NCBI GenBank assembly: GCA_023458535.1
Contig: JAEWYW010000057.1
Location: 1 to 36,439 of the forward strand
Length of the DNA: 36,439 bases
Direction of reading: 5' to 3'
Source of the DNA: Bacteroidota bacterium
GTDB lineage: Bacteria; Bacteroidota; Bacteroidia; Flavobacteriales; Weeksellaceae
In this document: piece after piece, positions 24,544-32,692 of the stretch
Position numbering within the stretch: the first letter of the stretch is position 1
Layout: each line of letters starts with the position of its first letter
The notes under the pieces: generated by a model
Databases searched by the model: none
What the model saw: the letters and a program-made list of their open reading frames with translations, nothing else
What the model was told of the DNA's origin: nothing
Program-made: the position numbers and the translations under genes

Positions 24544-27324
24544 ATGAGAAAAATTTTATTTGTATTGGCGCTGGCTATCACAAATTTTGCCTTTACACAA
24601 GGCAAATCTCAATATGTAAATCCGTTTATCGGTACTGGTGGTCACGGACATACCTTTCCTGGCGCAACAATGCCTTTTGGAATGGTTCAACTTTCTCCTG
24701 ATACCAGAATAGATGGAAGTTGGGATGGATGCAGCGGTTATCATTATTCAGACAAAATTATCTATGGTTTTTCACATACCCACCTCAACGGAACGGGAGT
24801 TTCAGACTATGGTGATATTATGCTGATGCCAACAATGGGTACTCCTTCGGTTAATTCAAAAGATTATTCATCCCAATTTTCCCATAAAAACGAAAAGGCA
24901 ACGGCTGGTTTTTATTCGGTTAAGTTAGATAAACATAATATTGATGTAGCGTTAACCACCACCACAAGAGTTGGATATCACGAATATCATTTCAATAAAG
25001 CTGGACAGGCGAATATCATTTTAGATCTTAACCACCGAGATGAGTTGCTGGAAGGTGAAGTAAAGATTATTGATAGTAAAACCATTGAAGTATTTAGGAG
25101 AAGTAAAGCTTGGGCTGAAAATCAATACATCTATGCAAGAATAGAATTTTCAAAACCAATGAAGATTTCGATGAAAAAAACGAATGGTAAATCAGATAAC
25201 AATCTTTTTACTGGAACGCAGTTGGCGTTGGCCTTTTCGTCGCCAATTAAAAATAAAGAGAAAATTCAGGTGAAAGTAGCCTTATCACCTGTCTCTTATG
25301 AGGGCGCTGCTAAAAATATGCTTGCTGAAGCAGCTTCCAACGATTTTAAAAATATTAAAGGTCTTGCCGAAAAAGCTTGGGATAAGGAACTTTCAAAAAT
25401 TGATATTTCTACTGTCAATAAGGATCAACTTAGCATTTTCTATACTGCAATGTATCATTTGTTTACACAGCCAAATATTGCGATGGATGTGGATAGAAGA
25501 TACCGCGGCAGAGATAATAAAATACATACAGCTGAAAATTTTGATTACTATTCTGTTTTTTCCCTTTGGGATACCTTTAGGGCAGCACATCCTTTAATGA
25601 CGTTACTGGATAAAAAAAGAACTTCAGATTTCATCAATACCTTTATAAAACAATATGAAAAGGGAGGAAAATTACCCGTTTGGGAATTTGCTTCAAATGA
25701 AACCGAATGTATGATCGGCTATCATTCAGTTTCTGTAATTGCAGATGCTATGGCCAAGGGTATTAAAGGCTTTGATTATGAAAAAGCTTTCCAAGCGTCG
25801 AAACATTCATCCATGTTGGATATTTTTGGTTTGGATGCATACAAAAAAAATAACTTCATCAGTATTGATGATGAACATGAAAGCGTTTCTAAAACGTTGG
25901 AATATGCATACGATGACTGGTGCATTGCTCAAATGGCAAAAATTTTAGGAAAGAAAGATGATTACAGAACGTATATGAAGCGTTCCCAAAACTGGAAAAA
26001 TCTTTATAATCCTAAAAACGGGTTTATGCAGCCACGTAAAAACGGAAATTGGCACGAACCTTTTGATCCTTTTGAGGTGAACAATAATTATACTGAAGGT
26101 AACTCCTGGCATTATTCTTATTTTGTACCGCAAGACATCAATGGTTTAATTAATATTCATGGAGGGAAAGATCAATTTGAGAAATTTGTAGATTCTATCT
26201 TTAGTGTTTCAGATAAAACTACCGGACGGGAGCAAGTGGATATTACTGGTTTAATTGGTCAATACGCACAGGGAAATGAGCCGAGCCACCATATCGCATA
26301 CCTTTATAATTTTGTAGGAAAACCAGAGAAAACAAATCAAAAAATAAAATTTATACTTGATCATTTTTACAAAAATACACCTGATGGATTGATAGGAAAT
26401 GAAGACTGTGGTCAGATGAGTGCCTGGTATATTTTAAGTTCTATGGGAATTTATTCCGTTACGCCAGGAAAACCAGAATGGGAAACTACTACTCCGTATT
26501 TCGATGAGGTAAAAATTCATTTGGAAGACGGTTCTACAAGAATCATTACTAAAAACACTCCAAAATCTGAATTGCAGAAACTAGGTTTTGAAAATATAAA
26601 AACCCTTCCCGAAGAGCAATACGAGGACTTAATTGCAACGCCTGTTGCTCAGGGAGATTATGTATTTGAACGAGAAAATACCATTGTAATTACACCTTTA
26701 CATAAGGATGATAAGATATATTATTCTTTAGATGGCAAAAAATTTAAGAAATATAAAGATCCAATAACGATAAATGCTACTACAACAATATACTATTATG
26801 CAAAGAGAAATGGCAAACAAAGTAGCACTATCAGTTCCACTTTTCACAGGAGACCTAACAATTGGGATTTGCAGATTTTCTCTACATACACTCCGCAATA
26901 TTCGGCAGGAGGTAAAAAGGCACTTCTGGATGGAATACATGGTGATGTAAACTGGAGAAAAGGTGATTGGCAAGGATATCAGGGACAAAATTTTGAAACC
27001 GTGATAGATGTACAGTCTCCACAAGAGTTTACGCAACTGTCAGCCACTTTTTTACAGGACAGCAGAGCGTGGATATTGATGCCAACAAAAGTCGAATATT
27101 ATTTTTCCAACAACAATAAAGATTTCTTTTTGGTTTCAACAGTTACCAATAATGTCAATCCTAAAGATACTGAGGTGCAAATCAAAGATTTTAAAGCATC
27201 TATTCTACCCACACAGGCAAGATATATTAAAGTAAAAGCTTATAATTTTGGAAAACTCCCTTCCTGGCACCAAGGTGTTGGTGGTGACGCATACATTTTT
27301 GTTGATGAAATTTCAGCGAGATAA
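24544..27324 (+). CDS. GH92 family alpha-mannosidase, secreted, with C-terminal accessory domains
   Basis: A 926-residue protein with a signal peptide ending FAFTQG. The GH92 core covers about 22-720. It opens YVNPFIGTGGHGHTFPGA, continues FSHTHLNGTG and has the conserved ETECMIGYHSVSVIADA. Later come GNEPSHHIAYLYNF and GNEDCGQMSAWYI, which carry the calcium/substrate and catalytic acidic residues of the family. GH92 enzymes are calcium-dependent exo-alpha-mannosidases acting on N-glycans and mannans. At about 200 residues longer than usual, the protein ends with a chitobiase-like beta domain (IYYSLDGKKFKKY) and a discoidin/F5-8C-like domain (WILMPTKVEYYFSNNNKDF), probably sugar-binding. It may be in an operon with kdsD. 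Confidence 0.9.
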   Translation: MRKILFVLALAITNFAFTQGKSQYVNPFIGTGGHGHTFPGATMPFGMVQLSPDTRIDGSWDGCSGYHYSDKIIYGFSHTHLNGTGVSDYGDIMLMPTMGTPSVNSKDYSSQFSHKNEKATAGFYSVKLDKHNIDVALTTTTRVGYHEYHFNKAGQANIILDLNHRDELLEGEVKIIDSKTIEVFRRSKAWAENQYIYARIEFSKPMKISMKKTNGKSDNNLFTGTQLALAFSSPIKNKEKIQVKVALSPVSYEGAAKNMLAEAASNDFKNIKGLAEKAWDKELSKIDISTVNKDQLSIFYTAMYHLFTQPNIAMDVDRRYRGRDNKIHTAENFDYYSVFSLWDTFRAAHPLMTLLDKKRTSDFINTFIKQYEKGGKLPVWEFASNETECMIGYHSVSVIADAMAKGIKGFDYEKAFQASKHSSMLDIFGLDAYKKNNFISIDDEHESVSKTLEYAYDDWCIAQMAKILGKKDDYRTYMKRSQNWKNLYNPKNGFMQPRKNGNWHEPFDPFEVNNNYTEGNSWHYSYFVPQDINGLINIHGGKDQFEKFVDSIFSVSDKTTGREQVDITGLIGQYAQGNEPSHHIAYLYNFVGKPEKTNQKIKFILDHFYKNTPDGLIGNEDCGQMSAWYILSSMGIYSVTPGKPEWETTTPYFDEVKIHLEDGSTRIITKNTPKSELQKLGFENIKTLPEEQYEDLIATPVAQGDYVFERENTIVITPLHKDDKIYYSLDGKKFKKYKDPITINATTTIYYYAKRNGKQSSTISSTFHRRPNNWDLQIFSTYTPQYSAGGKKALLDGIHGDVNWRKGDWQGYQGQNFETVIDVQSPQEFTQLSATFLQDSRAWILMPTKVEYYFSNNNKDFFLVSTVTNNVNPKDTEVQIKDFKASILPTQARYIKVKAYNFGKLPSWHQGVGGDAYIFVDEISAR

Positions 27325-27350
27325 AATTATAAGACAATAATCTAAAAAGC

Positions 27351-27380
27351 AAACTTCTTCAGCAATGAGGAAGTTTTTTT
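27351..27380 (+). terminator. Terminator of the GH92 gene
   Basis: A 10-bp stem with one G-T pair (arms 27351-27360 and 27367-27376), a 6-base loop and a T-run to 27380. Confidence 0.82.
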
Positions 27381-27409
27381 GTATTTTTAAGCATCAATAG
27401 AATCAGAAA

Positions 27410-28105
27410 ATGAAGAAAAAATTAGTGGTTTTATCAGGAGCTGGAATCAGTGCGGAAAGTGGAATTTCAACCTTTAGAGATTCAAATGGATTGTGGGAAA
27501 ACCATCGCATTGAGGATGTTGCCAGTCCAGAAGGCTTTGAGAAAAATCCCCAACTTGTTTTAGATTTTTACAATCTCCGCCGCCGACAGTTGAGAGATGT
27601 TCAACCCAACAAAGCTCATGAAATTCTCGCAGAATTAGAGCAAGATTTTGATGTTCAAATCATCACTCAGAATGTGGATGACCTACATGAGCGTGCAGGT
27701 TCCTCCCATGTTACACATCTGCATGGTGAACTTTTGAAGGCAAGACCTGTAAACTCTGACGCCGACATTGTGGTTTGGGAAGAGGATTTGCTTCTAGGTG
27801 ATTTGGATAAAAATGGTGTTCAGTTGCGTCCGCACATCGTTTGGTTTGGTGAAATGGTTCCTGAAATGGAAACTGCAATGACAATAGCTTCCGAGGCTGA
27901 TATCTTATTGGTAATAGGAACTTCTCTGCAAGTCTATCCGGCTGCCGGTTTGTTGCATTATGTTCCAGAAGACTGTGAAATCTTTGTAATTGATCCTCAT
28001 TTAGAAATTTCGCAGTTTAAAAATAAAGACAATTGTTTTAAAACCACTGCTACCGAAGGAATGCATAAACTTAAGGAAATTTTAATATCACAACACGTCA
28101 AATAA
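27410..28105 (+). CDS. cobB: SIR2-family NAD-dependent deacylase (sirtuin, class III-like)
   Basis: A 231-residue sirtuin that removes acyl groups from protein lysines using NAD. NAD-binding LSGAGISAESGISTFRD is at 8-24, TQNVDDLHERAG at 86-97, and the catalytic base is His105 in THLHGE. Tyr54 and Arg57 in FYNLRRRQL match the Tyr/Arg pair that gives SIRT5 and E. coli CobB their preference for succinyl and malonyl groups. The four zinc-binding cysteines found in most sirtuins are absent between residues 105 and 150; the only two cysteines are near the C-terminus. The reading frame is intact, so this looks like a natural zinc-less form. Confidence 0.88.
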   Translation: MKKKLVVLSGAGISAESGISTFRDSNGLWENHRIEDVASPEGFEKNPQLVLDFYNLRRRQLRDVQPNKAHEILAELEQDFDVQIITQNVDDLHERAGSSHVTHLHGELLKARPVNSDADIVVWEEDLLLGDLDKNGVQLRPHIVWFGEMVPEMETAMTIASEADILLVIGTSLQVYPAAGLLHYVPEDCEIFVIDPHLEISQFKNKDNCFKTTATEGMHKLKEILISQHVK

Positions 28106-28118
28106 AAGAGAATGGTAT

Positions 28119-28126
28119 TAGTTTTG
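28119..28126 (+). promoter_or_regulatory. -7 element TAGTTTTG before the deacetylase gene
   Basis: A TAnnTTTG match 60 bases before the ATG at 28186, in the gap after the sirtuin gene. No -33 TTTG. A weak call, because the sequence is T-rich. Confidence 0.35.
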
Positions 28127-28185
28127 TTGCAGAATTATGGATGGAAAATTAACATTTTTTAACAATCTAATTCCCTAACACTTTT

Positions 28186-29049
28186 ATGAAAATTAATTCT
28201 TCTGAAAAGCCTACAGTAAAGGTTTTTCTTGGGGTGACTGCAGCATTGGGCATGTCATCTATTTTATTTGTGGGTTGCAGTAAAAATTCCGAAACTGTAA
28301 GCACGCCACCTCTAACACCGGCAAACCAGCCCAACGTACAGATAGTCCCCAAACATGAAGATACTTTGCCAGACGATAAAAGGGTTATTTATTTAACATT
28401 TGATGATGGACCCAACAAAGGCACAGAAAATTTGCTAAAAGTATTACATAAAAGAAATGTAAAGGCCACTACTTTTTTAGTGGGGAAACATGTTGGTGGA
28501 AGTACGAAACAGATGTTGGATTTTGAAGACCTCAGAAAAGACAGTTTAATAGAAATTGCCAACCATAGTTTTTCTCATGCTCTCAACAAATACAATGAGT
28601 TTTACAGAGATCCAGCTAAGGTGGTAATCGATTTTGATACGGCCAATAAAGTTTTGAAACTGAATGATAAGATCGCAAGAACTCCCGGAAGAAATATCTG
28701 GAGACTAAATACTGTAAACTCAACCGACATCAAAAGCTCCACCAAAGCGGCGGATGGACTTCAAATGGCGGGATACAAACTGGTCGGTTGGGATTTGGAA
28801 TGGAAGCCCAACAACAAAATGATGCTGAAAGGCAGTCATCAAAATATGATGAAAAAAGTGGACAGTATTTTCTTAAACGATTTAGAAAAAACTTCTCGAC
28901 ATTTGGTTTTCCTCACTCATGATCAATATTTTCAAGATGAAGAATCTGTGAATGAATTTGATCATTTTATAGAACTTTTGCAGAAAACTAATAAGTTTGA
29001 ATTCCGAAAAATTTCTGACTACCCTAAGATTAAGCAGATACCTAATTGA
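28186..29049 (+). CDS. Polysaccharide deacetylase (NodB-like), probable lipoprotein
   Basis: A 287-residue protein with a hydrophobic N-terminal segment ending LFVGC at Cys31, which looks like a lipoprotein cleavage site. A Pro/Thr-rich linker runs to about residue 60. The NodB domain has motif 1 TFDDGP (Asp73, Asp74), motif 2 NHSFSH (His127, His131) as metal ligands, motif 3 RTPGRNIWR, and a final LTHD with the catalytic His. Carbohydrate esterase family 4 enzymes of this kind remove N- or O-acetyl groups from peptidoglycan or other glycans. The substrate here is unknown. It follows the sirtuin gene by 80 bases and has a strong terminator. Confidence 0.87.
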   Translation: MKINSSEKPTVKVFLGVTAALGMSSILFVGCSKNSETVSTPPLTPANQPNVQIVPKHEDTLPDDKRVIYLTFDDGPNKGTENLLKVLHKRNVKATTFLVGKHVGGSTKQMLDFEDLRKDSLIEIANHSFSHALNKYNEFYRDPAKVVIDFDTANKVLKLNDKIARTPGRNIWRLNTVNSTDIKSSTKAADGLQMAGYKLVGWDLEWKPNNKMMLKGSHQNMMKKVDSIFLNDLEKTSRHLVFLTHDQYFQDEESVNEFDHFIELLQKTNKFEFRKISDYPKIKQIPN

Positions 29050-29050
29050 C

Positions 29051-29079
29051 AAAGAGAGGATGTAAGTCCTCTTTTTTTT
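29051..29079 (+). terminator. Terminator of the deacetylase gene
   Basis: A 6-bp GC-containing stem (arms 29055-29060 and 29067-29072), extended by A-T pairs, with a run of eight T to 29079. It starts two bases after the stop codon. Confidence 0.82.
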
Positions 29080-29098
29080 GAGATACTCGATGTTTTAA

Positions 29099-29140
29099 CA
29101 AAAAAACCGAAAATTAATTATAAAAATTGATTTTCGGTTT
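29099..29140 (-). terminator. Terminator of the lysine-degradation unit
   Basis: An inverted repeat of 11 perfect pairs (arms 29104-29114 and 29130-29140), extendable inward to about 16 pairs. A T-run follows on the minus strand. It stands back to back with the plus-strand terminator of the deacetylase. Confidence 0.8.
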
Positions 29141-29160
29141 CAAGTAGTAAAATTTAAAAT
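29141..29160. repeat. 20-base sequence repeated at 36322-36341
   Basis: The A/T-rich 20-mer starting CAAGTAGTAAAA occurs identically here and in the leader of the last gene of the window. Here it lies in the 3' untranslated part of the DUF2007 gene and is followed on the plus strand by an ATG opening an 18-codon frame that I do not accept as a gene. Confidence 0.5.
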
Positions 29161-29187
29161 TATGAATATCGTTAGATTTCCATTTTA

Positions 29188-29421
29188 TTATGCGTCAGAA
29201 TCAAGATTCTGGATGTAGTCATCAATAATTTCGAAAGCTTTCTTTTCATCTTCCAGATTCACCATCAAGTGCAAGGTATTTGCTGTAGGTGTGGTAGTGA
29301 AAGTCATGTAATTGTTTTCTATAAAGCTTGTAATTCCTATATCTTCAAGCTTAAGTTTTATCAACTGAATCTCTGCAGGAGTTTCGCTCTCAAATACTGA
29401 TACTCTTGTGCTTCTTTCCAT
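29188..29421 (-). CDS. DUF2007 domain small protein
   Basis: A 77-residue soluble protein matching the DUF2007 (putative signal transducing) family over nearly its whole length: VSVFESETPAEIQLIKLKL at the start, a central IENNYM, and a closing AFEIIDDYIQNL. These ACT-like small domains have no established function. It is the last gene of the unit with lysine aminotransferase, 46 bases downstream of it, and is followed by a long hairpin terminator. The stop is TAA at 29188-29190. Confidence 0.8.
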   Translation of the reverse strand: MERSTRVSVFESETPAEIQLIKLKLEDIGITSFIENNYMTFTTTPTANTLHLMVNLEDEKKAFEIIDDYIQNLDSDA

Positions 29422-29467
29422 TTCTTAAAGTTAAGGTTTTATTTTATTAAAAAACAAATTTATGCTC

Positions 29468-30802
29468 TTAAATTTTGCTAAGATTGTTTTCAATTTTGTC
29501 TAAAGCTATCTGAATTTCCTCTTTACTAACGTTAAGATGAGGTCTGAAACGCAATGATTGATCACCACAACTTAAAATGATTAGTCCATCTTTAAAAAGT
29601 TCGTCTCTTAAAAAATCTCTCTGCTCGCCAGTAGGTAAATCTATGGCGCACATTAAACCTCTACCTCTCGCATTGGAAACTTTTTCAGGGTATTTTGCTT
29701 CAAGATTTTTTAGGCCTTCCAACAGGTAGTTACCCACTTCAACGGCATTTTCTACAAGATTTTCTTTTTCGATCACTTCCATGACCAGTTGGAAACGAAG
29801 CATATCGATAAAATTACCTCCAAAAGTAGAATTGATTCTTGAACTTTCTCTGAAAACATTGTTTTCGATCTCATCAAATTTTTCTTTATTGGCTAAAACA
29901 CCACATACTTGGGTTTTTTTACCAAATGAAATAATGTCTGGGCGAACACTGAAATGCTGGAAAGCCCACATTTTACCAGTTATTCCTATACCAGTCTGCA
30001 CCTCATCAAAAATCAGTAAAATTTCGTTTTCATCGCAAATTCTTCTCAATTCAACAAAAAATTCATCTCTGAAATGGTTATCGCCACCTTCTGCCTGAAT
30101 AGGCTCTATAATGATACAAGCCACCTTATCTGGATTGGAAATAATGGCCTGCTCTATTTGTAGAAGAGCTAAATTTTCGTTTTTGATGGTCTCTGCAAGA
30201 TTTTCCTCAGTGATTGGGAAATATAATTTTGGATTGACAATTCTTGGCCACTCAAATTTCGGGAAATATTCGTATTTACGCGGATCTGAAGTGTTGGTTA
30301 AGCTTAATGTATAACCACTTCTCCCATGAAATGCCTGTTTAAAATGAATGCAGATTCCTGCTTCGGTATTAATTCCTTTTTCGAAATTTTTTCTTGTCTT
30401 CCAGTCGAAACATGCTTTCATGGCATTTTCCACGCCCATTGTTCCTCCTTCAATAAAGAAAGTGTACTGTAATTCTTCTGGCATTACCACTCTCGCGAAC
30501 GTTTCTACAAAATCTGCATACTCCTTGGAATATACATCTGCTAAAGTGGGTTTATAAATGGCCATTTTACCTAACCATGCTGCTTTATCCACAACATAGG
30601 GATGATTATAACCTATTGAACCGGAACCGAACATGGAAAACATGTCCAGATAATCTTTTCCAGAAATGGAATCATGGATCCAAGAACCGTGAGACTTTTC
30701 AATGTCCATAACGAAATCGAAACCGTCTGCTAAAATATGTTTTCCTAATGATTGTTTTATAGAATTTGTTGCTTCTGGATGTGATGCAATTGCGTCATTC
30801 AT
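29468..30802 (-). CDS. lat: L-lysine 6-transaminase
   Basis: A 444-residue class III PLP aminotransferase that moves the epsilon-amino group of lysine to 2-oxoglutarate, giving 2-aminoadipate 6-semialdehyde, which cyclises to piperideine 6-carboxylate (EC 2.6.1.36). The family-specific MFSMFGSGSIGYNHPY is present. IFDEVQTGIG carries the Asp that binds the pyridine nitrogen (Asp266). Lys295 in ISFGKKTQVCG is the PLP lysine, and EPIQAEGGDNHF is also typical. It lies 47 bases downstream of the ALDH7-type dehydrogenase that would oxidise its product, so the two form a pathway unit. A DUF2007 gene completes it. Confidence 0.92.
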   Translation of the reverse strand: MNDAIASHPEATNSIKQSLGKHILADGFDFVMDIEKSHGSWIHDSISGKDYLDMFSMFGSGSIGYNHPYVVDKAAWLGKMAIYKPTLADVYSKEYADFVETFARVVMPEELQYTFFIEGGTMGVENAMKACFDWKTRKNFEKGINTEAGICIHFKQAFHGRSGYTLSLTNTSDPRKYEYFPKFEWPRIVNPKLYFPITEENLAETIKNENLALLQIEQAIISNPDKVACIIIEPIQAEGGDNHFRDEFFVELRRICDENEILLIFDEVQTGIGITGKMWAFQHFSVRPDIISFGKKTQVCGVLANKEKFDEIENNVFRESSRINSTFGGNFIDMLRFQLVMEVIEKENLVENAVEVGNYLLEGLKNLEAKYPEKVSNARGRGLMCAIDLPTGEQRDFLRDELFKDGLIILSCGDQSLRFRPHLNVSKEEIQIALDKIENNLSKI

Positions 30803-30849
30803 ATGATATAATATTTTTTGTGACTATTGTTTTTAATATAGAAATTACT

Positions 30850-32400
30850 TTAGATATCAAACTTAATTCCTTGAGCTAATGGTAATTGAGTAGAGTAATT
30901 TATAGTATTGGTTTGCCTTCTCATATAAGCTCTCCAAGAATCAGATCCCGACTCTCTTCCGCCTCCGGTTTCTTTTTCACCACCAAAAGCTCCACCAATT
31001 TCTGCTCCTGAAGTTCCTATGTTCACGTTAGCTATTCCACAATCTGAACCAGCATGAGAAAGGAATAGTTCAGCCTCTCTTAAATTCTGCGTCATAATTG
31101 CCGAAGATAATCCTTGAGGAACATCATTCTGAATTGCGATTGCTTCGTCTAAAGTTTTGTATTTTATTAAGTATAAAATAGGTGCAAACGTTTCGTGTTG
31201 AACAATTTCGTAAGAATTTTTAACTTCTGCGATGCATGGTTTTACGTAACATCCAGATTCATAACCCTTGCCGGAAAGAACGCCACCTTCAACGATGAAT
31301 TTTCCACCTTCTTTTTTACACTTTTTAATGGATTCTTCATACTGATTCACCGCATCTAAATCGATTAGCGGTCCAACATGGTTCTTTTCATCTAATGGAT
31401 TACCTATTTTTAATTGTCCGTATGCTTTTACCAGACGGTTTTTAACCTCGTCATACACATTTTCCTGAATAATTAATCTTCTTGTAGAAGTACATCTTTG
31501 TCCTGCAGTTCCTACAGCTCCAAATACAGCACCAACAATAGACATATTTAAATCGGCATTTTCTGTAATAATAATGGCATTATTACCGCCCAATTCTAAA
31601 ATTGATTTTCCGAATCTCTCCGCTACATTGGTAGAAACCATTCTTCCAACTCGTGTTGATCCTGTGAAAGAAACCAGTGCCACTTTTTTGTCATCCACCA
31701 TCTTCTGTCCGATTTCATGATCGGAAACCAATACACTTGAAATTCCTTCAGGAAGATTGTTCTCTTTTAAAACTTCCATAAAGATATTCTGACAAGCAAT
31801 TGCGCAAAGAGGCGTTTTTTCTGATGGTTTCCAAACGGTAACGTTTCCGCAAATAAATGCCAATGCTGAATTCCAAGCCCAAACGGCTACCGGGAAATTA
31901 AAAGCGGTGATAATTCCTACGATCCCCAGTGGGTGATACTGCTCGTACATTCTATGCCCTGGGCGCTCTGAATGCATGGTGTAGCCCTGTAATTGTCTGG
32001 ATAAACCAACTGCAAAGTCGCAAATATCAATCATTTCCTGAACTTCACCATATCCTTCCTGTAGGGATTTTCCCATTTCATAGGATACGAGTTTTCCTAA
32101 ATCTTCTTTATATTCTCTTAATTTTAAACCCAACTGGCGAACGATTTCCCCACGTTTAGGTGCCGGAATAAGTCGGAATTCTAAAAAAGCTTTTTCTGCT
32201 GCTTCAATTACTTTATTGTAATCGCTATCACCAGCTGTTTTTACTTTAGCAATAAGTTTATTGTCAACTGGAGAAATACTTTCAATTACTTTTCCCGAAG
32301 CAAAAAACTTACCTCCAGTGCTTGCTCCTTTGTTTTCTTCTTTAATTCCTAATTTTTTTAATGATTTTTCAATACCGAAATCATTTTGTTTTTTGGCCAT
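30850..32400 (-). CDS. amaB: ALDH7-type aldehyde dehydrogenase, probable 2-aminoadipate semialdehyde dehydrogenase
   Basis: A 516-residue NAD-dependent aldehyde dehydrogenase of the antiquitin (ALDH7A1) type. Visible motifs are AFNFPVAVWAWN, TVWKPSEKTP, the general base Glu in LELGGNNA and the nucleophile Cys in TAGQRCTSTRR. The C-terminal substrate stretch is EIGGAFGGEKETGGGRESGS. Paired with lysine 6-transaminase it should oxidise 2-aminoadipate 6-semialdehyde to 2-aminoadipate (EC 1.2.1.31). A second in-frame ATG at 32409 would add three residues; I prefer the one giving MAKKQNDFG, without certainty. An imperfect -7 box, TATCTTTA, lies at 32422-32429 on the minus strand. Confidence 0.88.
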   Translation of the reverse strand: MAKKQNDFGIEKSLKKLGIKEENKGASTGGKFFASGKVIESISPVDNKLIAKVKTAGDSDYNKVIEAAEKAFLEFRLIPAPKRGEIVRQLGLKLREYKEDLGKLVSYEMGKSLQEGYGEVQEMIDICDFAVGLSRQLQGYTMHSERPGHRMYEQYHPLGIVGIITAFNFPVAVWAWNSALAFICGNVTVWKPSEKTPLCAIACQNIFMEVLKENNLPEGISSVLVSDHEIGQKMVDDKKVALVSFTGSTRVGRMVSTNVAERFGKSILELGGNNAIIITENADLNMSIVGAVFGAVGTAGQRCTSTRRLIIQENVYDEVKNRLVKAYGQLKIGNPLDEKNHVGPLIDLDAVNQYEESIKKCKKEGGKFIVEGGVLSGKGYESGCYVKPCIAEVKNSYEIVQHETFAPILYLIKYKTLDEAIAIQNDVPQGLSSAIMTQNLREAELFLSHAGSDCGIANVNIGTSGAEIGGAFGGEKETGGGRESGSDSWRAYMRRQTNTINYSTQLPLAQGIKFDI

Positions 32401-32474
32401 AAAATTCATTTTCGTTTGCTATAAAGATAGAAATTATTATGCGAAGTCTAAAATTATATTTATTCACATTGGTA

Positions 32475-32506
32475 TTTGAGGTCTTCATTTAAACCCTTTA
32501 TCTTTG
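32475..32506 (+). promoter_or_regulatory. Full sigma-ABfr promoter before the 44-residue peptide gene
   Basis: TTTG at 32475-32478 and TATCTTTG at 32499-32506 are separated by 20 bases, an exact match to the Bacteroidota -33/-7 consensus. The start codon at 32526 follows 19 bases later. It is the best promoter I find in the window. Confidence 0.75.
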
Positions 32507-32525
32507 CAAAAATATAATCATTGTA

Positions 32526-32660
32526 ATGGAAGATTCTAAATTTAAAAAATGGTTTAAACGCGTTGGCTGGGCGGGTTTCGCTTTTTTTACAATTAAAGGA
32601 ATTGTATGGCTATTTATTTTTTATTTTGGTGCTGATGCATTGAAAGGTTGTATGCAATAA
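32526..32660 (+). CDS. Small membrane protein, 44 residues
   Basis: An intact frame beginning MEDSKFKKWFKRVGWAG and ending GADALKGCMQ. It has a basic amphipathic start, then one hydrophobic helix (about residues 16-36, FAFFTIKGIVWLFIFYFG) and a short tail with one Cys. Support that it is real: a full consensus promoter at the right distance, a TAA stop right before a hairpin, and its position between minus-strand genes. The basic-then-membrane layout suggests an inner-membrane peptide with the N-terminus in the cytoplasm. I do not recognise the family and assign no function. It may be a regulator or subunit of a membrane complex. Confidence 0.65.
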   Translation: MEDSKFKKWFKRVGWAGFAFFTIKGIVWLFIFYFGADALKGCMQ

Positions 32661-32682
32661 AAAAGCAGAGCCAAAGCTCTGC
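32655..32682 (-). terminator. Terminator of the SPFH / RHH unit
   Basis: A perfect 7-bp GC-rich stem (arms 32665-32671 and 32676-32682) with a 4-base loop and a T-run on the minus strand. It may also end the plus-strand peptide gene, whose stop codon lies just before the stem, though that side lacks a T-run. Confidence 0.75.
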
Positions 32683-32692
32683 ATTCGTTACT

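Noticed and set aside
28186..29049. Deacetylase plus sirtuin as a joint deacylation system
   Set aside because: One acts on glycans outside the cytoplasm and the other on protein lysines inside. An 80-base gap with its own -7 element lies between them, so adjacency is probably chance.
29162..29218. 18-codon plus-strand frame following the repeated leader at 29141
   Set aside because: Very short, overlaps the 3' end of the DUF2007 gene on the other strand, and has no promoter or conserved feature. Kept only as part of the repeat finding.
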